Positions 1 to 11,664 of a DNA stretch of 29,034 bases are shown here, piece after piece (the stretch's first letter is position 1; each line of letters begins with the position of its first letter). Both the position numbers and the translations under genes were made by a program. This DNA is from Schoenoplectus triqueter (taxonomy: Eukaryota > Streptophyta > Magnoliopsida > Poales > Cyperaceae), in the NCBI GenBank assembly GCA_964058805.1, contig CAXKVV010001209.1:1-29034 (forward strand). Reading direction: 5' to 3'. A model generated the notes under the pieces. That model had not been told where the DNA came from. It searched no databases and worked only from the letters and a program-made list of their open reading frames with translations.

Positions 1-2652
1 GTAAAAGATAACTTGCTTGTTGCTGGTGGATTTCAAGGAGAGATAATTTGCAAAGTAATCCCTTTCATATCTCTGTGTTCTCGTCTTTTTTAAACAGTCA
101 CAACTTTTTGATCAGTGAAATACAGTATTATGTGTACTATTTTTTTATGAACAAATTATGATGTAAAAGGATTCTCTGTCTTTGAACTATCATTAGTTTT
201 CTGTACCTGCTATGCTTCCATTCTTTTGTGTCTATGAGTTTTAGACTTCATAAATTGACAGTTGAAACTAATACGTGTTGAATCTCTTTTTCAGTTTCTA
301 GACAGGGAAGGAGTAAGCTATTGCTGCAGGACAACATTCGATGAAAATGCAATCACTAATGCTGTTGAGATCTACAATAGTCCTAGGTAGCTGTCTCTCT
401 TTCGTAATTTGTTGTCTCAGTAATCTTGGTCTCTTGCAATCGGTGGTTGGATCATTTGACCTCAGCTAGTTCCTTTTTTTTTTCTTTTAGTGGCGCTGTT
501 CATTTCATGGCCTCAAATAATGACAGTGGAATCAGGGTCTTTGACATGGAGAGATTTTTGCTTTGCAAAACTTTTCGTTTTGATTGGCCTGTTAATGTAA
601 GCTTTTCTATCCTTCTTTCATTTACCTCTCCACTAACACATGCATGCATACACGAAACAGAATAACTTTCATAATGAGGGAATTACTACCAAAAGTGGAT
701 TTTGCTGCATTTTTTATGACCTCACAATAATTTTGTGGTTGTTTATAATATATATATATATATATATATAGAGTGAGGCTATGGTGCTTCGCGAAGCACA
801 AAACCTCCCGTGCTTCGCGTCAGTATCTCGAATTTGAAAGTTCAAACGGCCGATCCAAACCGTTGAACATGCTCTTCATATTGAACTATGTTTGGATATC
901 AAAATTTATATTTTTTTTGCTATTTTTTAAATGGGTACAAAATTGCTAGTTTTGAATGGTGCAGAAATCGTTAGATCAGCAAACTTTATACCCATTTAAA
1001 AAATAGAAAAAAAATTTAAAAAAATATAAAATTTGATCTCCAAGGATATTTCAATATGAAGATGATGTTCAACGGTTTGGATCGGCCATTTGAACTTACA
1101 AATTCGAGATACAAACGCAAAGTACGGGACGTTTTGGGCTTCACGAAGCACCATAGCCTTACTATATATATAGAGAGAGAGAGTGATGCTATGGTGCTTC
1201 GTGAAGCACAAAATCTTTTGTACTTCGCGTTCGTATCTCGAATTTAAAAGTTCAAACGACCGATCCAAACCGTTGAACATCATCTTCATATTGAAATATC
1301 TTTGGAGATCAAATTTTATATATTTTTTAAATTTTTTGCTAATTTTTAAATGGGTACAAAATTTGCTGATCTAACGATTTTTGCACCATCCAAAACTAGC
1401 GATTTTGTACCCATCTAAAAAAATAGCAAAAAAATTTAAAAAAATATAAAATTTGATCTCCAAAAATATTTCAATATGAAGATGATGTTCAACAGTTTGG
1501 ATTGGCCGTTTGAACTTTTAAATTCGAGATACGGACGCGAAGCACAAAAGATTTTGTGCTTCGCGAAGCACTATGGCATCACTCTATATATATATATATA
1601 TATATAGAATTAGGCTATGGTGCTTTGCAAAGCACAAAAACGTTGTGTGTTTTGCGCTCTATTTTTAATTTTAAGTCAGAAATGATCGATCCAAACCGCT
1701 CAATCTAATCTCCATATCAAAATCTATTAGTAAACCAAATTTTATATTTTTTGGAATTTATTTGCTTTTTTTTTGGATAGGGGGAAAATCGTCATTTTTG
1801 AATGAACCAGAATTCTCAGATCAAGTCATTTTATCCTCATCAGAAAAAATAGCAAAAATATCTTAAAAATATAAAATTTGGTTTACTAATAGATTTTTAT
1901 ATGAAGATTAGATTGAACGGTTCGGATCGATTATTTCCGACTTGAAATTAAAAATAGAGCGTAAAGCACACAACGCCTCTATGCTTTGTAAAGCACCATA
2001 GTCGGACTCTATATATATATATATATATATTTAATTATTTATTTTATTTTATTTGTCTTCCAAATGCAGCATACAGCACTTAGCCCAGATGGAAAACTTT
2101 TAGTGGTAGTTGGTGACAGCCCTGAGGCTCTCCTACTTGATTCCACCTCTGGAAAGGTAAAATGTTTCTAATGTTTATATGCTGCTGCTTATAATAATTT
2201 CTGTTCATATTAAACCTCACAGTAGAAAATTTCTACAGACAATTCATGAATTGAAGGGCCATGTGGATTTCTCCTTTGCATCAGCATGGAACCCAGATGG
2301 TTTCACATTTGCTACGGGAAACCAGGACAGGACTTGCCGGGTGTGGGATACCCGAAACCTATCCAAAGCTGTCACTGTCTTGCGGGGCAACCTTGGTGCG
2401 ATTCGCTCTATCAGATTCACTTCAGATGGCCGGTATATGGCCATGGCTGAGCCTGCTGATTTTGTTCACATTTTTGATGTGTCAAGTGGGTATAACAAGA
2501 AACAGGAGGTGGATTTCTTTGGTGAGATTTCGGGGATATCTTTCAGTCCGGATACAGAGGCACTGTTCATTGGCGTTTGGGACCGTACATATGGTAGTTT
2601 GTTACAGTTTAACCGAAGAAGAAGCTACTCGTACCTTGACATGCTTATCTGA
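1..2652 (+). CDS. WD40-repeat protein, 3' part of gene (five exons visible)
   Basis: The exons are 1-54, 295-386, 491-596, 2070-2156 and 2239-2652. All introns are GT..AG and all phases agree, giving 250 codons plus TGA. The 5' part lies outside the window. The protein shows WD-repeat signatures: a GH..WD unit in the last exon (GHVDFSFASAWNPDG, then DRTCRVWDTRN), a following degenerate blade ending in VHIFDVSSG, and earlier blades with LLVAGGFQGEI and GIRVFDMERF. The C-terminus FNRRRSYSYLD and the overall pattern resemble the plant proteins annotated as 'uncharacterized WD repeat-containing protein C2A9.03-like'; that is recall of the family, not a search. The family is expected to act as a beta-propeller scaffold, and no partner can be read from the sequence. 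Intron 3 (597-2069) is enlarged by three fold-back transposons. Confidence 0.88.
751..770. repeat. (TA)n microsatellite
   Basis: This TA dinucleotide run sits immediately left of the first fold-back element. Comparable TA runs lie at 1163-1171, 1586-1605, 2011-2030, 11651-11664, 12071-12096 and 12509-12521, always at element borders. Confidence 0.85.
771..1162. mobile_element. Micron-like fold-back MITE I
   Basis: This is a full-length inverted repeat in intron 3 of the WD40 gene. The left arm starts GAGTGAGGCTATGGTGC and the right arm ends with the reverse complement, CACCATAGCCTTAC. The arms are about 170-190 nt and meet at a unique loop around 940-985. Near the left end sits the short palindrome GCTTCGCGAAGC. 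Both sides are (TA)n tracts, so any TA target duplication merges with the microsatellite. It has no coding capacity. The arrangement resembles the rice 'micron' MITEs known to sit in (TA)n. Confidence 0.8.
1181..1585. mobile_element. Micron-like fold-back MITE II
   Basis: This is the second element of the same family as the one at 771-1162, separated from it only by a TA/GA tract. The ends are GAGTGATGCTATGGTGC and its complement GCACTATGGCATCACTC. The central loop (about 1360-1402) is the reverse complement of the loop at 940-985, so the two neighbours lie in opposite orientation. Short ORFs read across these arms are products of the repeat, not genes. Confidence 0.8.
1607..2010. mobile_element. 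Micron-like fold-back MITE III (subfamily B)
   Basis: This is the third fold-back element in the intron. The left end is GAATTAGGCTATGGTGC with the palindrome GCTTTGCAAAGC; the right end is GCACCATAGTCGGACTC. The arms are diverged from the two preceding elements. The loop around 1780-1840 contains GAATGAACCAGAATTCTC and is shared, in reverse orientation, with the element at 11665-12070. It is flanked by (TA)n on both sides and ends about 60 nt before the acceptor of the next WD40 exon. Confidence 0.75.
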
Positions 2653-4520
2653 GAGGGTATTGTCTATTATGGGAAGATTAGAGTTTTTGGAAGGGGTGCT
2701 GGAAAGATGATGGAGAGTTGAAAGTATATAAAAGAATGTACAGATATGTAGACATTTGGACTAAAGGAAACTTGATTGGGTTAAAAATCGTAAAAACATG
2801 AGATAGGTTGTCATAGAAGTTAAAAGAGTGCATAACATGCATTTAGAGTTTGGTTCTGATTTCCATATTCTGATATAATTCTTTGGACTTATGTGATCTC
2901 AATATCATTTGTTGACATTTAGTACTTATTATGTACGCTATGAACACAATAATTGTTAATTCTTCTTGAGTACTTAGTTGCGTCAGAAATTTTGAAGTCT
3001 AGCTAATGATTTTCATACTTGACTGGTAAACAATTCTTAGTTGCAGCGACAGATGATGCCCACAATCATCTACTGTACTATGGAGCTATGTCATTATATC
3101 AAGAAAGCTAAAATTTTGCATTTGATTTGTGAGAGTGGAGCTTTTGCCCCAAGCATCGGAAGATCTGCATATCTGGAATATAAGCCCATTGCGTGGAACC
3201 AACTGAAATTGTATCATCATAACCATTCTCCATCATACACTATCATGTTCGGTACTTTACTGTCCTTGTGTATTCATTATGCTGTCAAACTCCTCTTTAC
3301 CAGTTGTATAGTGCCAGACTGAACTACCAGTTTACTCATCCAAATTTTTATCCACCAGAAGTTATCAAAATTGGCACTGAAATAACCATCATTCTTGACC
3401 TGGTGTGTGCGTTCTTGCAATTTGCAAAGAAAGCAAGCTGTAAAGAAGGGCGTTGTATGTTCAAACACAGTATTCTATATTCCAATCTCTTCAGCTTTTA
3501 GCTTTTACAGACAGCTGCCCAGTCCACTTTCAAGCGAAGCATACCACCATTAATTCAAAGAAAATGCTTCTTGTCAAACCCTTTCAATAGGCTGTTGTCA
3601 CTTGTTACTGCCCAGTCCACTTCCATCAAAAGTCTGTTGATGGTGCGGAAGTGTCATGGTCCCATGAAATAAGAAAGATTACAACATTTCCTCCTGTTCA
3701 TCATTGGTACCAGTATTGCTTCCCAGTTTCTCAGAGTTGTTTAGAAGCTTTGCTCATGGCAGGGGCGGGTGGACATATGTTGTGGATGTTCAGTTGAGCC
3801 AAGGATTAAGTCCAATTCTCAGACTGGTCGGTGTTGGTTGGTGGAGGAGTGGAGTTGCTAGTTAGGCGTGAAACAAGGTGACAGAAGCACCGAGTTGCCT
3901 TGGTAGAATCAGTATCTCTCTTTTGTTTGAAATCCGTTAACATGGCTTTATCTTTTCATAAAGTAGGAGAAACAATTTAGGTGATTCTGAACTAGAAATA
4001 TGCACAACAACTAAAGTATCCGTAAAAGACAACAAATGGGGTATTTGTGCTTTCTGTGGAATCCCTTCTGTTGGCACTTTGTAACTATTCTCTTCAAGTT
4101 GCAAGACTCATTACTGAATCTGATGGACAACGGAACTATCATAGGAGATGTAGGCATACATGAAGGGGGAGATGCTGCATTGTACCCAAACCAACAAGAC
4201 ATATTTGTTTTCTTTTTCTTATTTAATTAATCCAACATTGACATTTCCCGGAGAATGATTCTATGTTCTCATGCCCCGTCCAGACTATACAGCCATCATG
4301 TACTGAGATGAGGAAAAAGTGCTGCATATTTTCTCACACTCATGAAAAAAAGGGGAAGCTGAAAGAAAAAGAAAGACATTATGGAACTGTTTGTAACCAA
4401 AGCTGAGATTTACGGTCAAGCCCGCTTAATACCCGTACAATTTCAGGCAACTCCCATATCTAACATCAGTTTTCCGCAGCAGCTCCAAAAATCAGAATAA
4501 TTCAGGTATGCAACATTTAT
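2653..4520. other. Gene-free interval between convergent genes
   Basis: This holds the 3' UTR and flank of the WD40 gene and then about 1.5 kb with no recognisable gene. Short open frames (for example 3041-3322 and 4036-4230) have no family resemblance, no clear splice partners and no consistent coding character. The composition is less AT-rich than the transposon regions, so an unrecognised transcript or 3' UTR exon cannot be excluded. Confidence 0.5.
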
Positions 4521-4523
4521 AGT

Positions 4524-4602
4524 ATTTAGCTCAGTAGCAGGATTACAATACCAGGCATGCACCAGTTATACCATTTAGCTCAGTAGCAGGATTACAATAC
4601 CA
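4524..4602. repeat. Short direct repeat, period 49 bp
   Basis: Thirty identical bases occur at 4524-4553 and again at 4573-4602 (each begins ATTTAGCTCAGTAGCAGG). The pair lies about 330-410 nt beyond the stop codon of the WIP-like gene on its 3' side, so it is in the distal 3' UTR or just downstream of it. Confidence 0.85.
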
Positions 4603-4816
4603 AACGCACACCACAAATAAATGTGCATAGCAGGGGCACCATCATCAACGACCAAATATAAAAAAATGCATTATCATCATTAAAATGACTCGCGCTTACA
4701 GGAGAAAAAAAATGAATTTATAAGAGATCAACAAAATTATCTAGGGAACAATTACCTTCTTCGAGTACCGAAAAGTAAAATGCATTGCATCAGTGGTAAT
4801 TTTACAATAAGGACAT

Positions 4817-4822
4817 TTTATT
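4817..4822 (-). terminator. Candidate polyadenylation signal of the WIP-like gene
   Basis: AATAAA occurs on the minus strand about 110 nt after the stop codon at 4933. This is a motif match only. Confidence 0.35.
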
Positions 4823-4932
4823 AGGCAGAAAATACCTCTTGTTTTCTAACAAATTTTACAGTAAAAAAGAACATGAAATGGAATCTAATACAGAGAAAAA
4901 AGGACCAACAAAAGAAGAGGAAAAAACCTAAT

Positions 4933-7837
4933 TTATGTGGGCACAATATCACAAGAAGTTGGCAAGAGATGCAAGATAAACTTCAACATCATGAGCACCA
5001 ACACCACCAACTCCATGAAAAATATAAGTGAAGTGTCGTAACTCAAGTTCTTAAGTTTCAAAACTTCAACAGTGCATGATTTTTCCATCAACACATTCAC
5101 CAATTCTTCAACACGTTCTTTCAGCACCCCTTCCATTTTTTCAGTTTCTCTGAGTTTAACTGTCAAAATTTTATGGTCTGACGAGAGAGATTTTGTTTCA
5201 TTGTAAAGTGCATTTTGATCTTCAGCTACTCGTCTCCATTTCTGTGTCGTCTTTGTAATCATGAGAGAATTGATTTCAGCCTCCAGTTTTTCTTGAATGA
5301 GTTGGTCCAGCTCGGGTTGCATTTGTGTTTGGTTTAAGTGTGATTTGAACCCTACTATTTGCAAATCCTTCTCCCTGATGGATGTTAATGCTGCTTGTAG
5401 TTCAGATTCTAGACTATTTATCTTCTTATTAAGATCATCAATTTCGGCATTTGAATCAGACAATTCACTGAATTCAGCCTCTTCACAATCTCCCATGGCT
5501 TCATTTTCTATTTCTGTGAGCTTCCCGACTTCTGATAAATAAAAAAGAAGAGCATAAGCAGAACATTTTCATCATAAATAAAAATGTAATTCTAACAACT
5601 ATGGTTGCTTAGTTGAGCTCTACTAATGAAGTAGGTATTTGCTGAGCCATTTCACATTAAGCCATTATGCATTAGGGAAACTAAATACTCCAGAAGAATG
5701 ATGGATTGTAAAAAAAATGTGCTTGTACTTCAGTATTCCTCAATTTCTAATTCATCAGAAATGTGATTTCCGCTGTTTTCTCTTTCTCCTTTTGTCTGTA
5801 ATCTCTTCTTAAACTTTTATTAATGAAATTCTCATAACCTCTAAAATAATAAACTATAGAAAGATATAGAAGGCTACAAGAAAACAAAGCCAATAAAGTA
5901 GTTATCACCCAATTGGAAACTATTTACATTCAATGAAACATTTACACAATATTGTGTTATACTTTGAAAACATATGAAAGTAAGTTATTTTATTATTCAC
6001 AATGAAAAAGATTTACAAAATAGTGAAATAATGAAATAAATAAGAAAAAAGATTATGGATTGTAATGCGAAGATAATAACTGTGGTTAAAAAAGGGTAAG
6101 TCACACAACAACCATTTAAAGGGTGGAGAATCAAAATCATACTTTTCTTTGGACTAGAAGTATTGCCATAAGAAAAAAAAACAACATGACAGAGTTGAAA
6201 ATAAATAAATTAATTTAAACCTAATTCATGCCAATCACTTACTGGAAATAGTTTATTAGGACAGAAATATTATGACACAACATGCCAAAATCAAGCACAA
6301 AAAAGTCAAAAGAACCGTCTGGCTCCAAGAGAGCAGTGGTAGGACAATTTATGGTGTATGCCAAGCATTAAGTATTTTTAAAAGCTGGCAACTGGGTCTT
6401 GTGCATTTTTAAACATGTAACTAAAATCAATTGTATCTAAATAATGAAAGAAGGTACATACAAAGAAATAGCACAAGTTTAGTGGAAGAATATTAGGAAC
6501 TGAAAATATAAAAATAGAAAAAGATAACATGAAGTCATAAATATTAGTGGAATATCATTAAGAGGCAAAGAAAATAACTTCTGCCAGATTAACCATGCAC
6601 TGTTTTCCAGTAAGACCCAGAACTGGTACTGCTTTCTATTGAGCAATAAGCATAGGGCAAACTGTACTGCTTTTTAGCCTGTACCTGGTACATCTCATGC
6701 GATATCTTTTGTTACTACTATATTGCTAGTTTGGAGGCCTAATAGCACCAAAACACTTTAGAATGCTGAAAGGGTTCTACTATCTATATGATACCAGAAT
6801 CTGGTTTATGTATCAGTAAGCTAAAAATAAGATAATCACCGAGTCAATAAACAAAATGTACCTTTTTCAAGTGCCTCCTGAGCAGTCTGGAGAAACATCA
6901 TTGACTTGACAAATGGATCCAGAGTTGGATTGTCAGACCCATTATTCACAACCTTTTCCTCCAAAATGGTCCCTGATTCAAAGTGACTGGGATTCTCCAT
7001 GCCTCCATTCTCTCTGTGATAACCTGATCGTACCTCCTCCCCTTGCAATCCTTCATCACTGTTATACCCCCCATCATAATTTACTGACTTATCACTGTGC
7101 TTTCCGTTACTCACAGCATTTGAATTCGAATTTGAATTCTCAGCTTCAGGCTTTAATCTGTGGCTCCTACAAGTTTCCCCTTTGGCATGCGGGGCTCGCT
7201 GACTGGTGCTAAACAGTGAGAAGCCTTTATGACGGCCTCTTTCTTTTCCAAGACCTAGATTGTGAGACTTCGGTGCACTGGCTGCAGTAGAGGATTTACT
7301 GCTCCGATCTTCACTATTGTCAGAATCAACAGCTCCGATTGAAAACAGAGGCGGTCCATTTATCACCAAAGGGTGCTCGAGGTCTGGACTCTTAGATGGC
7401 ACGAAGGGAGATGCATAGTCACTAACCTCATTCAACCCCGTATTTCTTGATTCAACTGAAGCTACTGAGCTCTCTCCTTCTATGTCGTCCCTATCATCTC
7501 CAACCGGAGCGTTTCTAGAAGAATCCGGAAGTGGGATCCGCCTCTTGTGCATCTGAGCTAACTGCGCTAAATCAGCTAAATCAGGAGGCGATTCCTCCTT
7601 GGTAAATTCGGCTGATCCCTCTTTGCTCAATTCCCGTTTAATCCTTCTCCATTTCTTCAAACCTTTTCCCTTCTTAGTATCCACGGGTTTGTCCGGAGCA
7701 GTGGACGGAGATCCAACTGGTTTCTCTAAACCCCCGTTGGAATTCAAATCGACAGAATTGGGATGGAAATCCAATTCACCGTTGGAAGTAGTTGCCTTCC
7801 TAGGAGCTTCTTCCTGGTTGAGCTTGTCTGAATCCAT
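4933..7837 (-). CDS. WPP domain-interacting protein (WIP-like), plant KASH protein
   Basis: The exons on the minus strand are 7837-6862 (976 nt) and 5531-4933 (599 nt), joined by a GT..AG intron of 1330 nt. The split codon G|AA gives EALEKEVGKLTEIE and a 524-aa protein. Residues 1-325 are a low-complexity, Ser/Asn-rich region with a basic stretch around 55-70 (KKGKGLKKWRRIKREL). Residues 327-490 are heptad-rich coiled coil. About 491-514 form one hydrophobic membrane span, and the last ten residues, LPTSCDIVPT, end in VPT. Coiled coil, single C-terminal span and a short tail ending in VPT are the signature of plant KASH proteins of the WIP family, which sit in the outer nuclear envelope, bind inner-membrane SUN proteins by the tail, and anchor RanGAP through WPP-domain partners. 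Length and order fit the family. The gene is convergent with the WD40 gene. The assignment is from motif architecture, not a search. Confidence 0.88.
5532..6861 (-). other. Intron of the WIP-like gene
   Basis: This is a single 1330-nt intron, with donor GTACAT after the coding G at 6862 and acceptor CAG before 5531. It is AT-rich, and I see no transposon ends or further exons in it. Confidence 0.8.
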
Positions 7838-9080
7838 GATGGTTAGAAGGTGGCGCGAAATAGAGCGGGGTTTATGAGAAAATTTGGGAAATTACATCCA
7901 AAAAGGTTTTGGGAATTTAGCACGATTTTCGAGGTGAATTGTGGGAGTAAAGAGATCAGAGATACGAGGGGACGAGTTCAACCCTAGAATTCCGCGATGT
8001 AGGAGGGAGAGAACAGCAGGATAAGAAAAAAGAAATTTACATTTTCCTCCATGGCTCCATCTGGAAATATTTTTCGCTTTTTTAATGTCAAGGATAACTG
8101 ATTAAGGTCGAGGGAAGGTTCAGAACAAAGTAGAGCTGGACAGAAATCTCATTTTCTTCTATAACAGCTTTTGATACATCAAGGATGTAACGAGTCAAAG
8201 AGTTTCAGGCTTTCAGCTGAAAGCTCAGCTGTTGTTGGTTCGTTGCACAGAGAAAGCACAATCGCGTCCAACGAAAATGATGCAGGGGGAGGGCTGGAGG
8301 GGGGTTGTTCAATGACGAGGTAAATCATCGGAGATTAACACTCGAACCTCTGTACTTACGAAACTCACGCGGGGTTTCGTAACTTCAATTGGTTATTGAA
8401 AATCACAACTCAGCTGCAGTTGCGCTACGTGAAAAAAGAGTAGAATTTATTTATCAGAAGGAACGAAATGTGATTATTTATTTTTTGAGGAATATGATCA
8501 GAACGTGGAGACGAGGCGGTGGGGTACATCAGCATGAGGTGTCAGGCTGTCGGGCACGTGTACGGTGTACCCGTCTCAAGTGAATAATCTCTCCAGTTCT
8601 AAAAAAGCGGAACCTTCCAGTTTAACGTATACAGTATTGCTTCCGAGTTTGAAAGGAAATGGACGGGAAGGAAAGAGAACTAAAGGAGAGAGAGACACTA
8701 GATTGAAAGGTAATAATTATATAATAAACAAATAGAGAGATTCTTCTCATTAAATTTTTAAATTTATATTTTGAGAGCAAAATGAAAAGTATCGCTTGTT
8801 TCACACTTTCATTTCCCATTCTTTCCAATAACCTTCATTGGAGCGGATTGAAAATTACCATTATTTTAATAAAAAATAGAATTCTGTTATTTTAATTGAG
8901 ACTGTTGAATTTAAATATATGATATTAAATTTATATATGTACAATAAATATATTATTTTGAGATTAACATGCGACTTTAAAAACTTATCTGATCTGTTTA
9001 TAAAATAATATGATCCTGTTTTTCTTGTAAAAATAAGAGCAGATGCGGATCCCATTGGACCATTATAATTAGTAGGTGGC
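7838..9080. other. 5' flank of the WIP-like gene and intergenic DNA
   Basis: The first roughly 250 bases upstream of the minus-strand ATG at 7837 are likely 5' UTR and promoter, with CT-rich stretches on the minus strand around 7940-8040. I see no clear TATA box at a fixed distance. From 8300 to 9080 I see no gene. The short open frame at 8389-8583 has no recognisable family, and 8700-9000 is AT-rich. Confidence 0.45.
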
Positions 9081-9084
9081 ATAG

Positions 9085-9402
9085 TAACAACTTTACGATT
9101 CGGGAAACGTTCGGCGAGGTCAAAAATTCGACGTTCGGGTATAACACGGGTATAATTCGGGAATAGTTCGTTTCACATAATATAAATAAAATATATATTA
9201 TATTGATAAAATATTAAAAATATATTAAAAACTATAAAATTCTATATAAAATAATATATAATGTGTTTTTTTTCCGAATAATTCGCGAATAAAACGTTTT
9301 TTTGACAAAAAAAACGCATTGTATATCAAACTGACGAATTATTCGTGAAACATCCGGCTATGGGTGAAAAACGAATTATTCGCGAATAATTCGCGAATGG
9401 TA
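9085..9402. repeat. Interspersed repeat rich in ATTCGCGAATAATTCG
   Basis: The right half contains iterated palindromic ATTCGCGAAT/ATTCGTGAA motifs (9280-9400), and the left half has related CGATTCGGGAAACG and ATAATTCGGGAATAG (9095-9165). The inverted similarity of the two sides with an AT-rich core suggests a degenerate non-autonomous DNA transposon. The boundaries are approximate, and AGTAGGTGG / GGTAGGTGG occurs on both sides. Confidence 0.45.
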
Positions 9403-9847
9403 GGTGGAACCGTGGAGATGAAATTTGATTTTCTTTCTTTGTATCATCATCCCTCGCAATTTATTATATGAGTTCACAAGACCATAACTCACATAACTCA
9501 CTTCAAAATCATTGTCTTTGTTCATATATTAGATTATTTCGTTGCGGGTCCGCCACAACCATTATACATGTCTTCGAAGTAAACAGTCAAATTAATGATC
9601 TGATTTTTTTTTTTCGTAATACCACTAAATGCGAATATCCAAAATCCATTTTCTTCTCACCTTTTTCCCACCTGGACAGAAATTAATGGACCCATAAATT
9701 AAATAGTACAGTAAGATAAAAAAAATATAATTTATAAAAGAAACTGCAACTACAACTACAACTACAACAAACTAACAGAGGCTTGCGGTCCAAAAACAGA
9801 GCACCCCAGCTATTCCAAATACCAATATCACAATGTGACCTGTAAAT
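9403..9847. other. Intergenic, nothing recognised
   Basis: This stretch is AT-rich, with a short ACTACA-type simple repeat near 9745-9770. I see no gene or element ends in it. Confidence 0.5.
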
Positions 9848-10459
9848 TAGAAGTGTAAACATATTGTAAATTATCTATTTTTATCCAGATTGGTATTCGG
9901 TATTTTCGAATACTGATTTGGATAATTGTCCGAGATGGATACGGATTCAAATATTTTTTTTATTGGATGTGGTTTCTAATTTGGAATCAAACATAAATAT
10001 GGATTCTAACAATTATACATTTTCATATTTTTCAAAAATTCAGATATCTATTTCAGTGGATTATTATATGTTTTTCAAATAGATTTTTTATGTAGGTCAC
10101 AAATCCAATTAATTTTATAACTAGTTTCGACTCATGCTTCATTTTTTATAATTTATTGATATATTTTAATTAATAACATAATAATAATTGATGATCAGTT
10201 TTTATAATTAATATTTAACTTTTCTGTGACACCATCATGAAAAATGTTACACAATTATCTTTCAACTTTATGGGTGATATTTTATATTTAATATTCAAAA
10301 TATATTTATATTTGTATCTATATTCGGCTAATTCATAGTCCGTATACATTTTCATTTTGTTATCACATCTGAGAATCTGAAAATTAGATAGCAAAACAGA
10401 TACACTTTAAATACTCTATGTAAATGTATATATACGATATGTTTAAATTACACCCGTAC
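9848..10459. mobile_element. Possible degenerate hAT-type MITE
   Basis: The left end TAGAAGTGTAAAC and right end TTACACCCGTA are inverted relatives of the GGGTGTAA termini seen at 18150-19086. The interior is AT-rich with repeated ATTCGGAT-like words. The flanking 8-mers match only weakly, so the boundaries and class are uncertain. Confidence 0.35.
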
Positions 10460-11488
10460 AGATAACAAACAAAATAATTTAAAAGATTAAATGTTGAACC
10501 AAAACATACTAGTATATTGTCCGTACATTATAACAGAACTATTATATAAAAATAAATATAAAATTATTGTATAAAAATAAACATAAAATTTTTAGTAGAA
10601 ATGATACCAGCCCTTTGACACATCATACCAGTGCATTCAATCATACATATACAATACATTGCATTCAAGAAAGTTAATAACATATCATACAAGTGCTTTG
10701 GGACAGTTCAAGTAGGAAATGTTAAATTAAAATTAACTAAATTTACGAATTGAAAACTTAAACTAAAAATACTAAGCTCACAAAAATTTAGAAGAAAAAT
10801 GAAGACAATAATTGAATATGGTATAGTTTTATGCTTATTCCCCGAAAAAATCTAGAATAACTTCAACAGCTACTTATAAAAAGTAGCATACAATACAATA
10901 TATAAGTAAAAAATCATACATCTATCATTCATCTTAATCTTTCAGCGTTCACAACTATTGCAAATAAAATTGAACAAATATTTTAATTGCCTTGATACTC
11001 GAAGCATGTTTATCCCGCATCAATGATTTAATAGTAAGCAAAAAAAACACCCATGTCAATAAAAAAAATATAATTATCTAATGAATCAATTTTAAAGTTT
11101 TAAAACTTCAAGTATGAATTATCCTGTATTTATAAAAAAACGGAGCCAAAGCTTACTTTTGAGGCAGAATCATTGGTCACATCCAACTCTTTAGCTTATT
11201 TTTGAGCTCATAGAGTTTATAATAGTTAATACAATTTGAAACTACTCACAACAGAAAAGCACAATAGAGGTTTCTTTTACGGTATTTTGGGCACCAGAAC
11301 AAGCACAAAGACCTATCTTACATGCATCTATACAACAATAAACATACCAGAGAAGTAAGAACACCAGTTGAAAAAAAATCACATACTCATTTATGAACCC
11401 CAACCACTTGGGAACATTTGCCTGGAAGTTTTCACCGATACGCACTACAATTCTATATGACCTTTTGTCAACCAATACGGCTTGTATG
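10460..11488. other. AT-rich intergenic DNA
   Basis: I see no gene here. The minus-strand open frame at 11242-11475 shows no recognisable domain and no splice partners. Confidence 0.5.
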
Positions 11489-11650
11489 AAAAATAGTAAA
11501 AAATCTTAAAAAATATAAAATTTGACCTCTAACTAAATTTTCATATGAAAAATATTTTGACCGGTCGGATTGACCATTTAAATTTTTAAGACGGAGAAAC
11601 GGTTCGTAGCACACGAACCATCCGTGTTACGCGTAGCACCGTAGTCAAAC
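11489..11650. mobile_element. Solo right arm of a micron-like fold-back element
   Basis: This matches only the right half of the family. It carries an internal AAAATATAAAATTTGA motif, then the GACCGGTCGGATTGACC region, and ends GCGTAGCACCGTAGTC next to a (TA)n tract. The left arm is missing, so it is a truncated copy. Confidence 0.55.
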
Positions 11651-11664
11651 ATATATATATATAT

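Noticed and set aside
996..1374. Overlapping open frames on both strands beginning MKMMFNGLDR
   Set aside because: They read across the two arms of fold-back MITEs, which is why nearly the same peptide appears on both strands. They are not genes.
2244..2710. Alternative frames overlapping the last WD40 exon
   Set aside because: The frame at 2239-2652 carries the WD signatures and joins the upstream exons in phase. The others are shadows.
3041..3501. Two overlapping plus-strand frames after the WD40 gene, considered as a possible new gene
   Set aside because: No recognisable domain, no consistent splice signals and biased composition. Left as unexplained intergenic or 3' sequence.
9085..9402. 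ATTCGCGAAT palindromes considered as regulatory operator sites
   Set aside because: They are iterated with AT-rich filler and far from any gene start, so a transposon-derived repeat is more likely.
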